64,000 nt of DNA from Collybia mongolica (GCA_013420905.1 JAAXNY010000004.1:3472001-3536000); one strand, 5' to 3'; shown: positions 46,345-59,338, counted from the stretch's first letter. Translations and numbers: made by a program. The notes: generated by a model from the letters alone, not told the origin.

Positions 46345-49300
46345 TCAGTCCATAATATGCACCAGCTGTCGAGCTGGGGAGATAACCGCCACAACTTTGG
46401 AACCCGTTTCCAGAATATCTCCTCCTTGAGTCGCAACTAAATCGACACTCTCATCGTCAATTTCCGCACCAAGTAGCTTCTCCACGTTTGCCGAACCAAT
46501 GGCGATGGCTTCCTCCTTGGATATTCTCCCACCAGCTTCGATGGCGGCCTGAACGAGATTCGCATTTTTAGGTAACCGCCAGGGCAACGGTAGAAAGTAG
46601 ACTAACCCAGGCTACATCAAAGGGCAGATTACGCGACTGCCAAATTTCCTCGCAGCCAATGCCGACCGTAACTCCGTGCGAGATTAGTTTCATGATTGCG
46701 CTATCTTTCGTCAGAGGAGGCCCAGGAAGGCTATTTATTTTCCATCGGATTATCAACATAGTATTAATTCCTCAAAAGAAGTAGGCTTACATGCGACGAT
46801 CTTCCCATACATACGGGAATGGTCGAGCTGGATTCAAAATGATCCCAACACCAGCTTCTGCCAGCTCTTTGGCAAGGAGATGTGCTTCAGCACCACCTGT
46901 GATGGTCATCTTCATAATTTTCCGGGTTTCCACTTCGACCTCTTGCTTGAGGATGACCAAAGTCGCGATAATGTCTGCACTGTGCGCCTCAACAACGAGT
47001 GGAATTAAGCCCTACCTCAACGTCAAGAAAGGTTCACTGAGAGGAGAAAGGAGAAAGTATACCTCTTTGACCTTCTGGAACCAGTTCCCCATGGAGCCTT
47101 TCGATGGCCCAAGAAGCAGTCGTCTCAGGGCAGCAATTTGTGTGCTGACACTGGGTTTCGAGAAGTGTCGAACAGAGACATGTACTGCTGTGACTTCTTT
47201 GATAATAGCGCCCTCCTCAAGCTTATGCGCTGCGCCTAGGGAGAACGAAACACCCAATCCTGAGTAAAAGCCATTGTGACTTGGGGCGGTGATGCCTGTT
47301 GTTACCTGCGAGTTGAGAAACATCAGCAAGGTGACAAATATATCATTAACGACTGACCCCAACACGGTAAGCAAGACTATCGATCAACTAATGGTGAGCA
47401 ACCTGGATATCCAAAAACAATACTCGCGACCCACAGTGCATCCCTACTCTCATAAAGAAGTCCATCGGCAGCACGAATAATTGCCATATCCCCTCCCAGA
47501 ATTTTCGGAATTGGTCTGATAAACGGATCAAAGACATTGCCGTCGGTCGTTGATGGTTCCTGGTCGATGTGTTGCAAACCAAGAGGCGCCCCAAAAGATA
47601 CAAGACCTGGAGCTATAGAACCACCTTCCAGGTCAACAACCGTAATATCGGACCCTTCGTGGGTCACAAACCCCAAACATGTGGTGCGAACCCCAGAACA
47701 AACCATAGTCCCGTTCCGAGTTACAACGACACCAAAAGTGGAGGCGTCCTGCGCCGAAAACACTTGTTGAACTACTCCAGATACCCGCTTAAAGACGGTT
47801 TTGACATTGGTAAACACGGTTGTTTCAGTGGCTGACTTTTTAGGAGTGAGAGGGGGCAGGCCTTCATATCTGACAGCCTCATTGGCCTCGTTTTGGAATT
47901 TGGGTACCCTGGGGGAACGTTGATACGACGCAGGTTTTTGGACGACATGCGGAGTATCGAGCTGAGGAATTCCGTCAACGAATACTTGAGACGGGGTCGC
48001 GCCGAGCGCAAGAGGGTGGCTGTCCCATATGACAAGATCTGCATCGTGTTCAGTAATCATCAATTACTGTTAATAGCTCCTCTCACCAGCATCCCAACCT
48101 GAATTGGTGGAGGTTAATCAAGACATTCATACACTCATATACATACGATGATTCCCTTACCTTTCTCAATATAACCAATCCGGTGTCCCATTCCCATGAC
48201 CTCTGCGGAGTTACTGGTGACAGAAGCTATCGCAAGGTTCTCCGGCAAGCCGTAATAGTGAGCTTGCTGGGCCTCGTAAAGCAAATGTCGAGAATTTTGA
48301 ACAGGATGATCGCTCTACAAAGGATGAGCAAACATCCCTTATCCCTTGACAACCTTAAATACCTTCATCACCACTTTGAGACCATGCTGAGCCAGCACCC
48401 GAGGAGCAAACTCGGAGGATCTGTAAGCTTCGCGCTTATACCTAGCGTATTAAATTAGTATGAGTTGAATTAGGAGTGGCATGCATACCTGCTATTGGTC
48501 GCGAACAATGCTATGGCCGGTGTTTTACCTAAATGTTCACAAGATTTATATCAGAGCTTTCGAATGACCACATGCCTTACCGTATGCTTTCTTGATCAAC
48601 TCAGGGACAAGGTATGCCTCACTGGCATGGTGAAATGCAGCAATAGGAAATTTGAATTCATTCGAGAGCTAGTCACATATGGTCAAACGAGTCTGGAGGA
48701 GTAGATCAATGCTTACTCTGACCATATTGTCGAGATCGACTGCTTCGTAACAATGCGCATTCACCTGGATGGAGATTTAGTCCTTGATGATAGTAGAATT
48801 AGCTGTGGTTTCACTTTAACCCGCCCTCTCACGACATCGACCAAGGCTTCCCATTGGAGTTCATCTGGAAACTCGCCCAATCCCTTCCACTTCCCGGTCA
48901 GAGCACGAGAGCAGTATTCATCTTGTCGCTCTTTAATTTGTGAGGCTTTCTTGTAACTAGAGACTGATTCAGAACATCTCGGTATGCATTATGCACATAT
49001 CACTCACGCTTCACGGAATGCCCAATTGGTGTCCATTCTCGTGTCCTTGTAAACGCTGCCTATCCCAGTACAGTATTAGTAAAGGAAGATAAATCAAGAG
49101 TCAACATACTTGGGTTTTCGCCTGTGTGATGTGTGCTTTTCAATAATGATGCTTCTCAAAAAATGATAAACATACCACATGCGTGCCTGCACGGATGGGT
49201 AATCAGTAAGATAACAAAGTATAGCATATTACCAAACTCACTTCATGTGACGCCATCGAGGGGGTAGGTTTGGATTAGGGAATGAACTATTTATCTGATA

Positions 49301-50085
49301 TGGTGGTTCAAGTAACATAGAAGATGGGGAGCGCTCAGAGGTTTGACGAAGCTTTATAACGAAGGCCTGGCCACCTACGATGCATTAGCTACCATAAAGA
49401 ACTGAAGTAATTCACATATACCAATAGCATTGGCAGACCCTGGTAGAATGAGAGATGTAGTGATACCACCAGCCACAGAAAGGAGGTAAGAATCGTCATG
49501 GGTATTCAGACCATCAAGGCTCCTGAGCCATGGTTGAATGGTTCCCTGGAAAGAATTGCCATCTTCTGTTCCGTCTAAACCAGGGGAAGGCGAGTCTCCA
49601 AGGTGAGAATGGACATCGACAATGCCGGGGGTAACCCATGCGTCTTTCGCATCAATAACAAGAAGGTTGTTGCCGTAGGATTCAATATCACTAAGCCGGA
49701 GGTGGCCAATACTCTTTATAAGCCCCTTGTCTAAAAGTATGTCACCATGGATAACCCTCGTTCCGTTCTTCCGCCCCGTCCATATCTTTGCACGTTTTAT
49801 CAGAACGGGCTTTGTGCCCGGAACGAAACGGTCCGACTTGGAGCGTCTGTAGAATTCTTCTGAAGGACCGGCTTGGATTCTAAGAGACTTGCAACGAGAA
49901 AGTGTCGACGAGGCATGATGCGGTGCGTGATGTTCCGTCGTGAAGTATGGAATGTTGGCAAAGAAGCGAGAGGCTATGAATAAAGAGGCGAAGAGGCTGA
50001 AAGCAACGAGAATTTGGACGTGATACATCGACCGTCGTACGCGCATATCCAGTGGATATATGGAATTCTTCTCCATTTTGTCCAT
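46345..50085 (-). CDS. Membrane-anchored amidohydrolase-family protein, copy 2
   Basis: Paralogue of the gene at 37313-41019, with the same order of parts. It has an N-terminal signal-anchor (YHVQILVAFSLFASLFIASR), PVLIKRAKIWTGRKNGTRVI, VTPGIVDVHSHLGDSPSPG (HxH metal site), LRSLDGLNTHDDSYLLSVAG, GGITTSLILPGSANAIG, a MITEHDADLVIWDSHPLALG block, and a second half with VDLEGGSIAPGLVSFGAPLG and TGITAPSHNGFYSGLG. It ends AVISPARQLVHIMD. Sequence between the copies has diverged well beyond a recent duplication, while intron-rich structure and domain order are shared. The substrate is unknown. A second Met three codons in is also a possible start. It is divergent from the paraoxonase-like gene, 159 bp away. 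Confidence 0.82.
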
Positions 50086-50244
50086 GGAGGACAGCGTTGA
50101 GGAGAAACGTTGTTTCGACGCGGCGACCCCACGCGACCTGAGAGTCGTTCATTCACTTCATCAGTTTCTCACGGTCTTCAGGAACCCTATACAAGAAACT
50201 CAGTTCTTCATGATGGTTGCGCACGCCTCGAAGTGGCAAGCGAA

Positions 50245-51735
50245 ATGAGCTCGACATTGCTGACCATCTCAGTGGTTCTGTTATCAATCCTTGCTGGGAT
50301 CTATCAACTTTCCATAAAGCCTAAGCTTGACGTCTTTGGTGTCGGTCGTATCGTTGAAGCAGTCGGAACAAGAGAATGTACCACTATCCCCGACGTTCAA
50401 GCTTGTGAGAGTGCGCTAATCCATCATCCAACCCTTCAAGCTGCTTATTTTTTCTCCCAGAAATTGTACTGCACCAGCCGACAGGAATACTATATCTTGC
50501 CTGTTCAACGCCGTTAAGCCGCACACACTGGGTTCCAAGCATGGATCAGCTGAACGCAACAGGCGCCTCTTTTTCAGACTACGTCGCGACTTATAACCCC
50601 AAAAATAAACAAGCGACCCGTCTCGAAATTTTGAATTATAATTCAAATCGTGGTCTTTCGCTTCATGGGATGGACGTTGTGCCCTCTTCATCTAACTCAA
50701 AAGATCTGTTTGTGTATCTCATCAACCACCGTGCCCCACTAGAGGGAAGAGACGCGTCGAAAGTGGGGGCCGATACCTCCATCGAGATATTCAAAACGTC
50801 CCCTGGGAGCCTGAAGTTGGTTCACCAGGCCACTGTTGAAGATTCGTTACTTATCTCTCCCAATGACGTGGTTGGATCCCCTGACGGAAAGAGCTTCCAT
50901 TTCACTAATGATATAGGAAAGAAAACGGGGACGGTATGTTGATGATGTTTCCAAACTCCAGTACAATATTCACTTCGTCAGTAGGCCAGATCCCTTCTTG
51001 AGTTTTGGAAACCCTCTTCCTCCATTGTTTATTGCGACATTAAGCAAGGCTGCAAGTTCGCCGCGTCAAATATGCTTGGTAACAATGGTATAACAAAAGG
51101 GAAGAACGATACATTCTATATAGCAAATGCACGAGCTGGTCAGTTGCGCGTGATGGAAGTGCAGGCTGACAATACTCTCGTCTTGACTGATGTTATATCC
51201 ACTGGCAAGTTTAAGAGTCGCTAATCTCACTCATTGAAACTCACAAGTGAATACTGTAGATCGCCCCATCGACAATGTTTCTGTGGATGAGGATGGCGTT
51301 GTTTGGGCAGCTGGTGGGCATTTCCCTGTATAAATGGTGAGCATATACCTAGGTTACTTCCATCTAGGATTTCCAAAGTCTTTCGCCATACTCGAATACA
51401 TGCGTAACCTAGCTATACCTGCACCTTCATCCGCTCTCAAATTCTCCATAAACACTGGTCCAGCAGCATTCTATGGGGAGAAGTTCAAAGTTGAGAAGGT
51501 GTGCATGGTTCTTGATATCAAACTATACCTTGTGAAAAAGTGTCACACTTCTAGATATTCGAGGATGATGGGACTCTCGTGCCTGGCGCAACATCAATTG
51601 TTCATGATTCGCAACGAGGCCTCTTATTTTTCCATGGTGAGCTAATCATCATCACTTTTCTGTCCAACCCAAATAACTAAGATCCTGACAGGAATTTGTG
51701 CTCCTTGGCTCACTGTGTGTCAATACAAAAAATAA
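50245..51735 (+). CDS. Paraoxonase/arylesterase-like protein (SMP-30/PON beta-propeller)
   Basis: Predicted Ca2+-dependent six-bladed beta-propeller hydrolase (lactonase/arylesterase). An N-terminal hydrophobic signal-anchor (MSSTLLTISVVLLSILAGIY) precedes KIVLHQPTGILYLACS, LHGMDVVPSS, LFVYLINHRAP, SPNDVVGSPDGKSFHFTND (the Ca-binding Asn-Asp region of paraoxonases), IVYCDIKQGCKFA and RPIDNVSVDEDGVVWAAG. Six or seven short introns, including a GC-AG intron at 51205-51259. The protein ends CAPWLTVCQYKK at the TAA at 51735. The start at 50245 was chosen because it begins the hydrophobic leader. Confidence 0.83.
51205..51259 (+). other. GC-AG intron in the paraoxonase-like gene
   Basis: ACTG|GCAAGT ... 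CTGTAG|AT restores STDRPIDNVSV. The donor is the ideal GC-AG consensus GCAAGT, and nearby GT sites do not give the right frame. Confidence 0.75.
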
Positions 51736-52052
51736 ATAAATCAATTGTCGAGCTTTCTCCATGGTGTTACAGAAGTCTTTTGGTTGGAGTCTGAAATTCT
51801 GCATCCCAACACAGAACAGCAATGGCGCCGCAGTTCTGCCAACAAGTCCTCATGATCAGTCCACATCATAATAAACCGTTAGGCAGGTGTTATGCTTCTC
51901 TTAGTTCGAATGCAATATGGCGCTCCCTTGCTGAGCAAACCAGTTCATTGTTTTGTTACCAAATGGTGCCCAAAGTGATGTCATTAGGACCATTTTGTCA
52001 TCAAGATATTGACGTATGCGGGCGGCGGGGTCAGCAAAAAAAGAAAAAACAT
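51736..52052. other. Convergent intergenic region
   Basis: A 317-bp gap between the 3' ends of the paraoxonase-like gene and the second CLC. A plus-strand frame at 51822-52097 has no domain signs and overlaps the CLC 3' end. Probably UTRs. Confidence 0.4.
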
Positions 52053-55000
52053 TTACCGACATATTACCCTTCTAACATATGTCATAACTTTATATAAAGC
52101 TTCTGCAGCCCAGGTCCAGGCCTCTTCTAACAACCCATCGAGCCCGCCCCTTTCATCCCATGATGGCTCATGCGCAGGCAGCGTCGCAATAAATTGCAAC
52201 ACATCCTTCACCGTCACCAGCCCAGACAGCACCCCATGATCCTCCACTAGGATTACACGTGGTCTAAGAAAGATTTTAAAGAACAGTTAACATCCGTAAT
52301 GAGTAGCGAAACCTACCCCATTCGTTTGAACAGCTGCATCACAATCTCTAGTGGGATTTGCGGAGATACTGTCATGGGGGTCTGAATCGAAGTGGCGTTA
52401 AGGCAAGGAGTCTGGAAGGGACTGTACAACATACATGGTTCACCCAAGGCCATAACTTCAGTCCATTCTCTAATGAAGTTGTTTCTAAGAAACCAGCAGA
52501 AACTTCTTCAACTCCCAAAGAAACACCATTAGCCAGATCTACTCTATCCGTATCGGTCTCATGAGAAGTGAAAGAGCATAGAGTGTCGGCTCCTGTTTGT
52601 TGTAGTTTCATCGCTCGGTCTAAACTTCTGTTTAGTATTATGGTCTCGTGAGGGTGTGTATGTCTTACCCAGGACATATCGTAATTCTGTACGACCAATA
52701 TAACCAATAAGAATACGTCGTCCATTCGAAGAGACAATCGGGAATCCCTTTACATCTGTGGAGGTTAAGGTCTCCTCTGAGAAATGATTAAGTACTGGGC
52801 ACTGGGTAAAAGGTCGTTGCCACTGACCGACATTCTCAACGGTCATCCCAGATTCAGATAACGTGTGCAGCTCTTTCCGCATTACAGCCGAAACTGTAAG
52901 GCACTTAGTTTCAGATCAGGCTCAGACATATCGTAGTTACCAGAAACATTGTACGCATGATCATCCTTCTCTAGGAATGGGAAACCGTTGAATTGGATCG
53001 TCTTTTCTGCGATGCCAGTGGTACCCAGGAAATCACCAACTGCTTTGGTAACGAGCAGTACAATCTGAAAAATATTCAGAGTCAAAAAATGTCACTGTGC
53101 AGGATACCAACCATTGTTGGGAGAATATATGTCAAGGCTCCCGTGAGTTCGAACATGATGACGACAACCGTAACTGTCAGTCTCATAACGCCACTAAGAT
53201 TGAAAATGTTACATGTTACACTTGAAAGGAGTACCCAAACGAACCTCAAGGCAGCCGCGGCGCCAAGGAAGGCATACGTTCCTGGTGTGATACAGGGAAC
53301 ATCAGGGGTACACACGGTAAAGATTCCTGATTGTGGGTATGCCCTTTCGCCTCGGTATTAGTCTTCATCCAGTGTTAGTCTTTGATACTTAAGGCTCACT
53401 GGTAGAGTGCTTTCACCATGATTCCCACCATTCTACCAAATGTGGATCCAATGGCCATTGATGGAACGAAGATGCCAGCAGGGACTTTGCATCCGTATGA
53501 TACAACAACAAGTCCCATCCGGATAACGGTCGCCAAAAGGAGAGAATTCGACATCCGCCATTGCGCCGGTGTTCTGAGTTTGAAGGCATCAGCACCGATT
53601 ATGGCCATTAGATCAGATAGAGCCTACTGGCAAAGATTATTCACATTCCCTCCACCTTCACACTCTCTAAATAGCATAGCCATGCTTGACGTCATGTCTA
53701 TCCGTAGGAACCTGTTGAAGTACGCAATCATCGCGGTGACAGTGGCCAGAATGACAGCCTCCGCCACACCGTGGTTTGCGAGGTGTTTCCGACGAAACGC
53801 GGCCGCCTGGAGGTTAAATTTGACCACAAAAGCGCCATAGAGACCCTTTCAATGAGATATCTCGATGAGCATTTTGCCGTCCATGAACAATGATTCTCTC
53901 ACCCCGAATATCCCTAGGATCACGAAGAAGATAACCTCAAAAAAGTGCCAGTCCCGATCGTACGTGATCTGGAACAATACCAGTTTACCAGTGCGGAAAG
54001 GGTTCATTGCCTGTGTGTCTCCTTGAGTACGAGTGTCAGTCTGACGATTAGAATGGACTAACGGATAGTGTAAATGTGGCTACGAGGGCGCAGAAAAAGC
54101 TTCTCCACATGGTTTTGATACTGAACACATGGCTCATTTCCTGGATAATGTCAACAAGTGATATATTACCGAGCCAATGAGCACTTACCTCAATTGAAAA
54201 TAATACACCACCTATGGGTGAGCCGAACGCGACTGCAACTCCCGCTGCACTAGCCGCAGTTACAATCTCCCGCATTTTGCCTGAATAATATGAGAACGCT
54301 AAATCTTGCTTCCGAATGTTGCCTACCTTGGCTCCGCGAAAATTTGGTAAATAACCCAGCTACGAGATTGCCAATACAACAGGCTACATGTACGGATGGT
54401 CCTTCCTTTCCCACTGACAACCCCGACGCAATTACCATAGGCTACATATCTCGTCAGAAGGATCGAGTGCCCAAATGACAAAATAACTCACTAATGTCAT
54501 GCTTTTGATGACGAAGGTGGCAAATCCTAGATACCCCTTCATAACAAAGCCAGCAAGAATGCACTTGATCTCCGAAATGCCAGAGCCTGCGGCGTATTTC
54601 GCTATAGACCGCACTAGGTGCGCAGCAATGAAAGAAAACATAGACTATCGAAAGGCAGATGAGAGAGCGCGAATAGTCAATGCGGAACAGAGTACTCACA
54701 GCGAACAGTACAAAAATAAACCACCGTGCTAGGGTAACATCGCTCCATGGACGCCAAGAGTCGCATCCATCTACTTCCTCTCCCTCGATTTCCCAGCAAC
54801 AAAATTGCTGGTTTAACCACCACCCGTCCGAGCAATAACCAAACTTGAGGTCAGACAACCACTCGCTCACAATTGATATTATGGCAGCATTGACACCAAT
54901 ACACACCCCTATGTTGTAAGTGTTGGGCGTCATTGTGAAGGCTGAGGCTTGGACTGCGAATCTCACCGACGAGGCTCACCACGAACCAGCTCTGCCCGGT

Positions 55001-55299
55001 ATCCATAGCTTTTCTGACTTCTGACCATAACCACGCCAACAGCCCTCCTTTATGATATCGACCAGGGGAATAGGCGTTAGCCTTGTGTATTCGTCTATTT
55101 CGTTCGAGAACGGAGTCCTGAATCCAATCTAAAAAGCCCCGTCTAGCCTTTTATTTGAACTCGATTATTTCGTAAAGTACCTATGGTTGAGAAATCTTCA
55201 TACCGGCTGCGTGCTGGTTAAGGGCCGAGGTATAGATAAAACAAGAAATACATACCGAATCTGCTCGAGCTCGTCGTCGTCCAGCCCTTCTGGATGCAT
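52053..55299 (-). CDS. CLC-family chloride channel/transporter, second subfamily
   Basis: Read on the minus strand, it begins [20 protein letters not shown], then [20 protein letters not shown] and the CLC core. The pathway motifs are [14 protein letters not shown] (near 54560), [15 protein letters not shown] with the gating glutamate (near 54400) and [15 protein letters not shown] (near 53450). Two CBS domains follow ([13 protein letters not shown] ...; [20 protein letters not shown]), and the tail is [13 protein letters not shown]. This resembles the ClC-3/4/5-like exchangers of endosomes and vacuoles, unlike the first CLC. About 15 introns. The start at 55299 is the first ATG in frame with the RYEDF exon; a further upstream exon is possible. 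Confidence 0.88.
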
Positions 55300-55554
55300 G
55301 AGTGCATAATGCCAATTATTTAATTTGGGAGTTTCCGCACAAGTAAACTGCCACGTGCGCATGTGTTCTCAGGGACTGAATACCCTGTTTCGACTCGCTT
55401 CGAAAAAAAATGTTCGACCCAAGAAATGGATTGACAGAAGGATTGACAGAACAGATAGAACTACAGATATGTAGCGTAAATGAGTGTGCAGGGTATATGT
55501 ACATCCATCCCAAGATATTTAGGTGTAGTCCAAGGTTGAAGCGAGCGCCTGGCT

Positions 55555-57190
55555 TTAGTAGGGACTGGCCGGTTGAGATGCATGGCCGGCGAGGCGGCTC
55601 TCCAAGTTTCTATGGAAAAAAATCAGAGAGGTTTGTGGTGGTTGTTAAACGAAGGCAAACCGGAGAGACTCTTCCTTCGCCATAAGTTCCTGCCTCTTTT
55701 CATTAATCTCTCGCTGCACCCTGAGCTCGACCTCGCGCAGCTGGATAATGTGAATCAAAATACGTTTAGTCAGCATGAGAGACACCTTACCTTCTCTTCA
55801 TCCCGGCGTAACTGCTCCTCCTTCAATCGGACACTCTGATTAGCCAGGTCTTCCGGGAGAACTTGTGAGTGACTAAAGATTACAGTGGGCATAGGTCGGC
55901 AGAATAATGAGCGAGCACAAACCGGTTGTTGGAAACAGTTCTGGATAGTTTCTCAGTACGGTATGTCTCGTACAAAACGTCCTCAGTCAACGACTTGAGA
56001 TCACCCAGATGGGAACTGGAACCACATAGTAAGCACGGCCGAAAGACAGTGTACAAAACGGCAACACACCCGAGAATAGCACCTCGAAGGCGGACAAAGT
56101 CCGAGTGCTCGGGGTTATCTACTTCCGCGACACCCCAAGGATATATCCTCGCACGAACATGCTCGCCTTCGATTTCAATGACGTCTTCCGACCCAATGAC
56201 AGCGAAAGGTAAAAGAGCCTGATGGTACGTTCGAACTCGACCGAGTACCTGACTAGGGGAAAACTCACGCGCAACTCCATGTTGTCCTGGATAGTCTCCT
56301 CGTCGTCTTCTTCAACGTCGTAAGGGAAGTTGTAGACCGGGATATCGTAATACTCGATATCTTCCATCACCTACCGAGGGCCCGAGGTCAATGACGTTCC
56401 GCCACGTAAGAGAAGGCCAAGTATAAAGATATTACCCTCTTTTTAAAGGCTCTAAGCTCATTTGGGGTCAATGAATCCGCTCGACCGATGACTGGGATAA
56501 CGTTAACACGGGGTGAAAGGCGCCGCATGAGCTCGATGTCCATTTCTCTGAGACTACAGAAGGAATTAGTTTCAAGAGCCTCAGATAAGATAAAATAATT
56601 ACGCGTGGCCAGTGGGAGGAATAAAGTATAACAGAGCATGCACTCTATTATCACGGAATCGGGGGTTACGTTTGATGCGTGATTGCTCAGCCAAAATGTC
56701 ATCGTATTGGCGCTCAAGGTACCTCACGATTTCCTGGAAGCTGAGAAGGAAAATGTTATTACGAACACTGTCACGCAAGTGAGTAAAGGAGCGAACGTGT
56801 GTTCGTTATCAATATTATTCCCAAAGCCGGGAGTGTCGACGATGGTCAACGAGATGCGAATTCCATCCTCCTCAAGTTCTGTTGTATACAGTCAACGTTC
56901 AAGGTTAGATGTCAAGATTGGAAAGTTCCTCACCAACGTTGGCAGGTTTAATGTTGATTCCCTCCTCCACATTTGCCGTCTCAGGGCTGTCTGCGACTTT
57001 GTGTTCCAAAACCTCCGATTCGCAGAGGGTGTTCACAAAGGTGGTACGCCCAGTGCCCGACGCACCTAAGAGCAGGTTAGGGTGTGGGCGAATGGCCAAA
57101 GTTTGCAATCCTAGTTCACTCACCGACGACCATGACAGTGAACTGAATTCCCTTGACTTTACTTCCCCTTCTTCTCCCTACAATGGGCAT
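55555..57190 (-). CDS. CDC11: Septin, Cdc11 type
   Basis: GTP-binding filament protein of the septin collar at septa and polar growth sites. Spliced start: MPIVGRRRGSKVKGIQFTVM, giving a basic membrane-lipid-binding stretch. The P-loop GASGTGRTTFVNTLC follows (the SGTGRTT form is Cdc11-like). Next come G3-type VDTPGFG, YLERQYDDILAEQSRIKRNP, RRLSPRVNVIPVIGRADSLT (G4-type), YPWGVAEVDNPEHSDF and a C-terminal coiled coil (LREVELRVQREINEKRQELM). A final intron (55610-55660) gives the end SLRNLESRLAGHASQPASPY. If it is kept, the protein would end FAFV. A frame starting at 57123 (MSELGLQ...) is intron read-through, not the real start. Confidence 0.92.
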
Positions 57191-57889
57191 GGTGAGATGT
57201 ATGGTACAGTTGGTAAGATGTGGGTTGGGAAGGGGTTGGGTTTTTTAGAATTACACTTATACTGGTTCTCAAACCGAGTCGTGATGGCGATTACCAGGTA
57301 TCGTTAATGGAGAAACCCCCGAAAATAATTGGGACAAACAGCCATCCAAACTGAAAGCCATCACGAACTCTGCCCGATCAAGAAGGAGCCCTACCCACAC
57401 CTGTTTCTTACCAGCCATGTGTGAAGAAAAGTCAATATTTCTCGTATCGAACTTGCCGAGATTGGCACGGAATCACATGAAGTCAACATTACACCGGCAC
57501 GCGCGGTACCTATCCTAAATAGCATTGGTGAGATGTAGCGTCAATTGACTAATGAGGCCTGAGCACTTGGACAGTTGAGAAGATTGATCAAGCCGCAGCC
57601 TATTCCTGGTTAAAAGCAATAATTCAGCCAAAGAGTGATGAAGCTTGGGCGACTCGTGTCTATACCCGGTGGTAATATATGTGTGATAGGAGCTGAGATG
57701 GTTGGAAAGAGATTTCAGCGCTCAGCTCACGTGGCTCTAATCTGAAAGTAGCCGAAAGACCATACCGGTCAGACGATAGCCATCATGTCAGGGCGAACTC
57801 TGACAGTTTTTCTAGTGTGCCGCCAGCCGCCAAATATAAGGCCCAAAATCACAAGCCTTTACAGGCGCTGAACTAATCTCATTCTCCTC
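57191..57889. promoter_or_regulatory. Divergent promoter region, septin / dehydrogenase
   Basis: A 699-bp gap between two outward starts. A TATA-like AAATATAAGG lies at about 57832-57841, some 50 bp before the dehydrogenase ATG, a position suitable for its core promoter. Nothing coding was seen. Confidence 0.45.
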
Positions 57890-59338
57890 ATGACCGCCAT
57901 TCCTGATAACAAGCTCTTCGAGCACGCTGGCCGACTGGAAGGAAAAGTCGTAGTTATAACAGGTTCACACCTTCTGCCTCGATGCGTTTATGTGCTCTAA
58001 GGCCTATTAAAACAAGGTGCTGCTAATGGAATTGGAAAAGAAACTGCAACACGCTTTGCCTCATTCGGGTGTGTAATCCATGCGATTCCCCGAAATACCT
58101 TGCTCACGCCGCCATTCCAGTGCCAAAGTCGTAATTGGTGATTTGGATGCTGCTGGAGCACAAAGGATAGTAGCAGAGATTCAGAGTCACGGCGGGTATG
58201 CATTGAAGTGTTCATGTGAGGCGCAAGGAAACGACCTCACATCTCTATATCAGCCAGGCGGTGTCATTGAAGTGCAACGTGACGATATGGGAGGATCAAA
58301 TAGCTATGTTCGAGCTGGCCATCTCGCGGTTTGGAGCCGTAGACATCGTCGTGAGTTTTCATACCCAAAATACTTGGTCCCTGCCCGACTAGATTATATA
58401 GGTGCCCAACGCTGGTGTATCGGAGATCGGTGCATATGATAACGTCACCTTCCATGAGGGAAAGCCAGTTAAACCCAACACCGCAACACTTGATGTCAAC
58501 CTAATAGGTGTTCTCTATAGTAAGTATCAGGTTGTTGACATTATCAGAACACAGGAGTGATTAGACGTTCTAGCCACCCACCTTGCCCTCCATTACCTCC
58601 TTCTCAATCGAAGTTCGCCGGATTCATTGAAGGCTATCATTCTCTTGGGTTCAATGGGTATGAAGTACACCACCCTTCACAAACTGGATCATAACATAAC
58701 TTCACCTGTAGCATCATGGTCTGGGATTCCTCGAGGCTCATTATACGCAGCTTCAAAGCATGCAATTCTTGGCTTAATGAGATCTTTATATCCTGGATTC
58801 CAATTTCAAAATATTAGGATAGCTTCCATTCATCCATTCTTTGCTGGTAAGCCCCCGCAAAAGAACTCTTTAAAAATGGTAATTGAACTTTGTATTGTAG
58901 ATACAGCCATTGTACCCATTCCCTTGAAGCTTCTCCTTTCAGGCATTCCTTTAACTCCTGTCCCACGGATAGCGGGTGCAATCCTTTACGCCGCAACTGA
59001 TCCCAGCCCCGAAACCAATGGGTCGGCGTGGCTGCTAACGGATGACGGGCCGGTGTTCATGGTCCCAAAAGAAGAATTCAAGATGGGTGTATACAAAATG
59101 ATCGACGACCGGGCAAATGCAATGATCAAGTAGGTAATCTACTCTATGTAAACAACCGATCCCGACCGGCTTGGTTGACAGGGGTGTGACGGGGATTGTA
59201 TACTACGCACGGCTTGTGCGCGATTTGGGGCATATTCTCGGAAAACCGATGTTGATTGCTTGTGTCGGAGTGGGTGCTGCAAAGGTCTCATGGGGTTACC
59301 GAGAGCTGGTTCTAAGATACATCAATTCTATGTTATGA
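57890..59338 (+). CDS. Short-chain dehydrogenase/reductase (classical SDR)
   Basis: NAD(P)-dependent oxidoreductase of about 300 residues. Exons join to give the cofactor motif TGAANGIG after KVVVI, then VVIGDLDAAGAQ, where the Asp after the second strand suggests NAD rather than NADP. It continues with PNAGVSEIGA (NAG motif) and SWSGIPRGSLYAASKHA with the catalytic Tyr-x-x-x-Lys and upstream Ser. A hydrophobic C-terminal part follows (LIACVGVGAAKVSWGY), ending LRYINSML. Introns split the TG|AANGIG motif and the GG|QAVSLKC strand. It resembles 15-hydroxyprostaglandin-dehydrogenase-like fungal SDRs. The substrate is unknown. Confidence 0.88.

Noticed and set aside
51822..52097. 91-codon plus-strand frame after the paraoxonase-like gene
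   Set aside because: No domain, ends in a Lys run, and overlaps the CLC 3' end.
57045..57123. Apparent septin start (MSELGLQTLAIRPHPN...)
   Set aside because: This stretch is intron 1 read through. Splicing it out joins FTVMVVG to ASGTGRTTF, the normal septin order.
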